From the NCBI RefSeq assembly GCF_005887635.2, contig NZ_CP040818.1, positions 1,518,501 through 1,582,500 of the forward strand: a stretch of DNA of 64,000 nt, given 5' to 3'. This DNA is from Paroceanicella profunda (lineage in GTDB: Bacteria > Pseudomonadota > Alphaproteobacteria > Rhodobacterales > Rhodobacteraceae). Shown piece after piece: positions 62,329 to 64,000 of the stretch. The notes under the pieces were generated by a model that did no database searches, was not told the origin of the DNA, and was given only the letters and a program-made list of their open reading frames with translations. The translations under genes were made by a program, and so were the position numbers. Every line of letters begins with the position of its first letter. The first letter of the stretch is position 1.

Positions 62329-62545
62329 GCATGTGGGGCGCCCGGATGGAGCACCCGGACGGAGCGGCCGGCGGATTGCCCGGGGCCCGGGGTGTCGCGG
62401 CCCTGCGCTCCCCCGAAGGCCGGCAGCCGGCATGCCCGGCCGGGCCCCACGCGCGGCTTTGCGGCCGCGACCGGGCGTGCGACACTGGGCAGGACTTCCT
62501 TCACCGGACGGTGACACACTGGCGGTGCCTTTGTGGGAGGATCGC

Positions 62546-63814
62546 GTGAGGCTTGGAAGACGCAGGATCGGTCCGGGCCCCGGGCCGGCGGAACGGCCGG
62601 CGCCGGGCCCCGGGGGCTCGGGCTTCCCGGAACCGGGCCCGGGCGCCCCCGGGGCGGAGCGCGTCGGTCTCGTGCTGTCGGGCGGCGGCGCGCGCGGCGC
62701 CTACCAGGCGGGCGTGCTCTCGGCCGTGGCGGAGATCCTCGGCCCGGGCGCCCCGAACCCGTTTCCGGTGGTGACCGGCCTGTCGGTGGGCGCGATCAAC
62801 GCGCTGGCCCTCGCCTGCCGTCTCAACGCCTTCGACCGCGCCACCGCCGAGCTGGAGGCGCTCTGGCGCGGGCTGGAATGCGGCCGGGTGTTTCGCGCGG
62901 ACATGCGGGCCATCACCGCGCGGATGGCCGGCTGGGCGGGGCACATGACCTTCGGCCGGCTGGGCATGGGCGCGCCGGAATCGCTGTTCGATTCCGCGCC
63001 GCTGGAAACCCTGCTGCAGGAGAACATCGACTTCGACGCCCTGCGCCGCTGCTTGGCGCGCGGCAACCTGGAGGCCGTGGGCGTCACCGCCTCCAGCTAT
63101 CAGACCGGCCAGGCCGTCACCTTCTTCGAGACGCGTGCGCCGCTTGACGGCTGGTCACGCTCCCGGCGCGAGGGGGTGGCGGCGCGGCTGGGGGTGGAGC
63201 ATGTGCTGGCCTCCACCGCGTTGCCGCTGATCTTCCCGGCGCGGCGGGTGGGCCCGGCCTTCTACGCCGACGGCGCCCTGCGCCAGACCGCGCCGCTCTC
63301 CTCGGCCATCCACCTCGGGGCAACCCGGCTCTTCGTGATCGCCGGGCGGGATGACGGCATCGACACCGTCTCCCCCGAGGGCGCCGAGCCGGAGTATCCC
63401 GCGCCGGGGCTCATCGGCGGCCAGTTGCTCGATACGCTGTTCAATGACCAGCTCGACCTCGACATGGAGCGGCTGCTGCGCATCAACGACACCCTGGCGG
63501 TGATGACCCCGGAACAGCGCGCCAGCCGCGCGCTGCGCCCGGTGCAGCTGCTCACCATCCGCCCCTCGCGGGACCTGCGGGAGATCTCGGAGCGCCATGC
63601 ACGATCGCTGCCGCGCCCGGTGCGGCTGATGCTGCGCGCGCTCGGGGCCTGGCGGCCGCCCTTCGTGCTGGCGAGCTACCTGCTGTTCGAACCGGGCTAC
63701 GTGGGGGAGCTCATCGACCTCGGGCGCGCGGATGCACTGAGCCGCGCCGACGAAATCCGCCGGTTCCTCGGCGCCGCCGACGTCACGTCGGACATGGAGG
63801 CCCGTGCGCCTTGA
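62546..63814 (+). CDS. Patatin-like phospholipase
   Basis: Ser-Asp dyad acyl hydrolase, 422 residues. Oxyanion-hole loop GGGARGAY at about 46-53, nucleophile Ser80 in GLSVG, Asp near 241 in YADGAL; a DUF3336-free single-domain RssA/YchK-like layout with a hydrophobic C-terminal region. GTG start at 62546 follows GGGAGG by 5 nt; a leading 35-residue Pro/Gly-rich segment is odd. A longer frame from 62294 would begin inside the terminator. Possible role in membrane lipid turnover. Stands alone. Confidence 0.9.
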   Translation: MRLGRRRIGPGPGPAERPAPGPGGSGFPEPGPGAPGAERVGLVLSGGGARGAYQAGVLSAVAEILGPGAPNPFPVVTGLSVGAINALALACRLNAFDRATAELEALWRGLECGRVFRADMRAITARMAGWAGHMTFGRLGMGAPESLFDSAPLETLLQENIDFDALRRCLARGNLEAVGVTASSYQTGQAVTFFETRAPLDGWSRSRREGVAARLGVEHVLASTALPLIFPARRVGPAFYADGALRQTAPLSSAIHLGATRLFVIAGRDDGIDTVSPEGAEPEYPAPGLIGGQLLDTLFNDQLDLDMERLLRINDTLAVMTPEQRASRALRPVQLLTIRPSRDLREISERHARSLPRPVRLMLRALGAWRPPFVLASYLLFEPGYVGELIDLGRADALSRADEIRRFLGAADVTSDMEARAP

Positions 63815-63841
63815 CGGGTCCCGACCCGCCAACGGACGTTT

Positions 63842-63889
63842 CTCCAGCTCCAGCTCCAGCTCCAGCTCCAGCTCCAGCTCCAGCTCCAG
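63842..63889. repeat. (CTCCAG)8 hexanucleotide repeat
   Basis: Eight perfect 6-bp units 28 bp after the phospholipase stop, continuing into GGCGCA-type near-repeats. On the minus strand it would read Leu-Glu repeats, but no gene with a ribosome site is evident. The remaining 110 bp to the window end show nothing. Confidence 0.9.
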
Positions 63890-64000
63890 CCGGAGGCGCA
63901 GGCGCAGGCGCGCTTGTGGCAAGTGTCACCAGTCGCAGGGCTGCGGACATGTTGCGTCGCGCGGCGCGCCGGGCCCCCTCGCACAGGTGTGGAGCAGGCT

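Overview
The window is very GC-rich, compactly arranged chromosomal DNA from an alphaproteobacterium, most likely of the Rhodobacteraceae/Paracoccaceae type. The evidence is a soxBDAG sarcosine oxidase operon, a TRAP transporter joined to an Agrobacterium-type oxidative uronate pathway, lutABC, a pth-rplY pair and a rhizobial Rkp-like capsule lipid locus. I see no rRNA, tRNA, CRISPR array, insertion sequence or prophage gene. Most intergenic gaps are short, but several hold conspicuous tandem repeats.

Layout. 1-2.8 kb: an RND efflux permease, cut by the window edge, and its adaptor. 3.2-5.2 kb: NAD salvage (pncA-pncB). 5.4 kb: a YggT protein. 5.9-13.4 kb: a complete-looking uronate catabolic locus. 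It has a TRAP transporter (dctPQM) with uronate dehydrogenase on the minus strand, and a GntR/FCD regulator, kdgD, galactarolactone cycloisomerase and galactarolactone isomerase on the plus strand. Both operons have strong sigma-70-like promoters whose spacers contain related GTCAT/ATGAC palindromes, which I predict to be the regulator's operators. 13.4-14.2 kb: a frameshifted ykvA and a small secreted protein with a paralogue at 55.7 kb. 14.5-19.6 kb: soxBDAG. 19.9-22.5 kb: a two-gene signalling operon (ligand-binding-like output domain plus hybrid histidine kinase). 23.0-24.0 kb: argC. 24.3-29.2 kb: a second RND pump/adaptor pair diverging from a TetR regulator across a 46-bp symmetric operator.

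29.7-55.3 kb is a cell-surface polysaccharide region. A 2,461-residue highly reducing polyketide synthase, an alpha-oxoamine synthase, a short-chain reductase and a KpsS-like Kdo transferase lie in one orientation, with a second KpsS-like gene diverging. This matches the Sinorhizobium meliloti rkp-1 (rkpA/G/H/J) locus needed for K-antigen capsule. It suggests assembly of a sphingoid-like lipid followed by Kdo-linker synthesis. Next come a diguanylate cyclase, a KpsE-type export protein with a very long disordered cytoplasmic tail, a KpsM permease, a large multidomain glycosyltransferase, a sugar-nucleotide epimerase and two sulfotransferases, one translationally coupled to a mini HU-like protein. 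No KpsT ATPase or KpsC is visible.

55.7-63.8 kb: the second secreted paralogue, pth (with a long basic tail) and rplY, then lutABC for L-lactate oxidation, a periplasmic EF-hand protein and a patatin-like phospholipase.

The most interesting system is the Rkp-like polyketide/aminoketone lipid and capsule module with sulfotransferases. The most testable regulatory predictions are the GntR and TetR operators and the sequence blocks shared upstream of the secreted paralogues, one of which also occurs upstream of the polyketide synthase.
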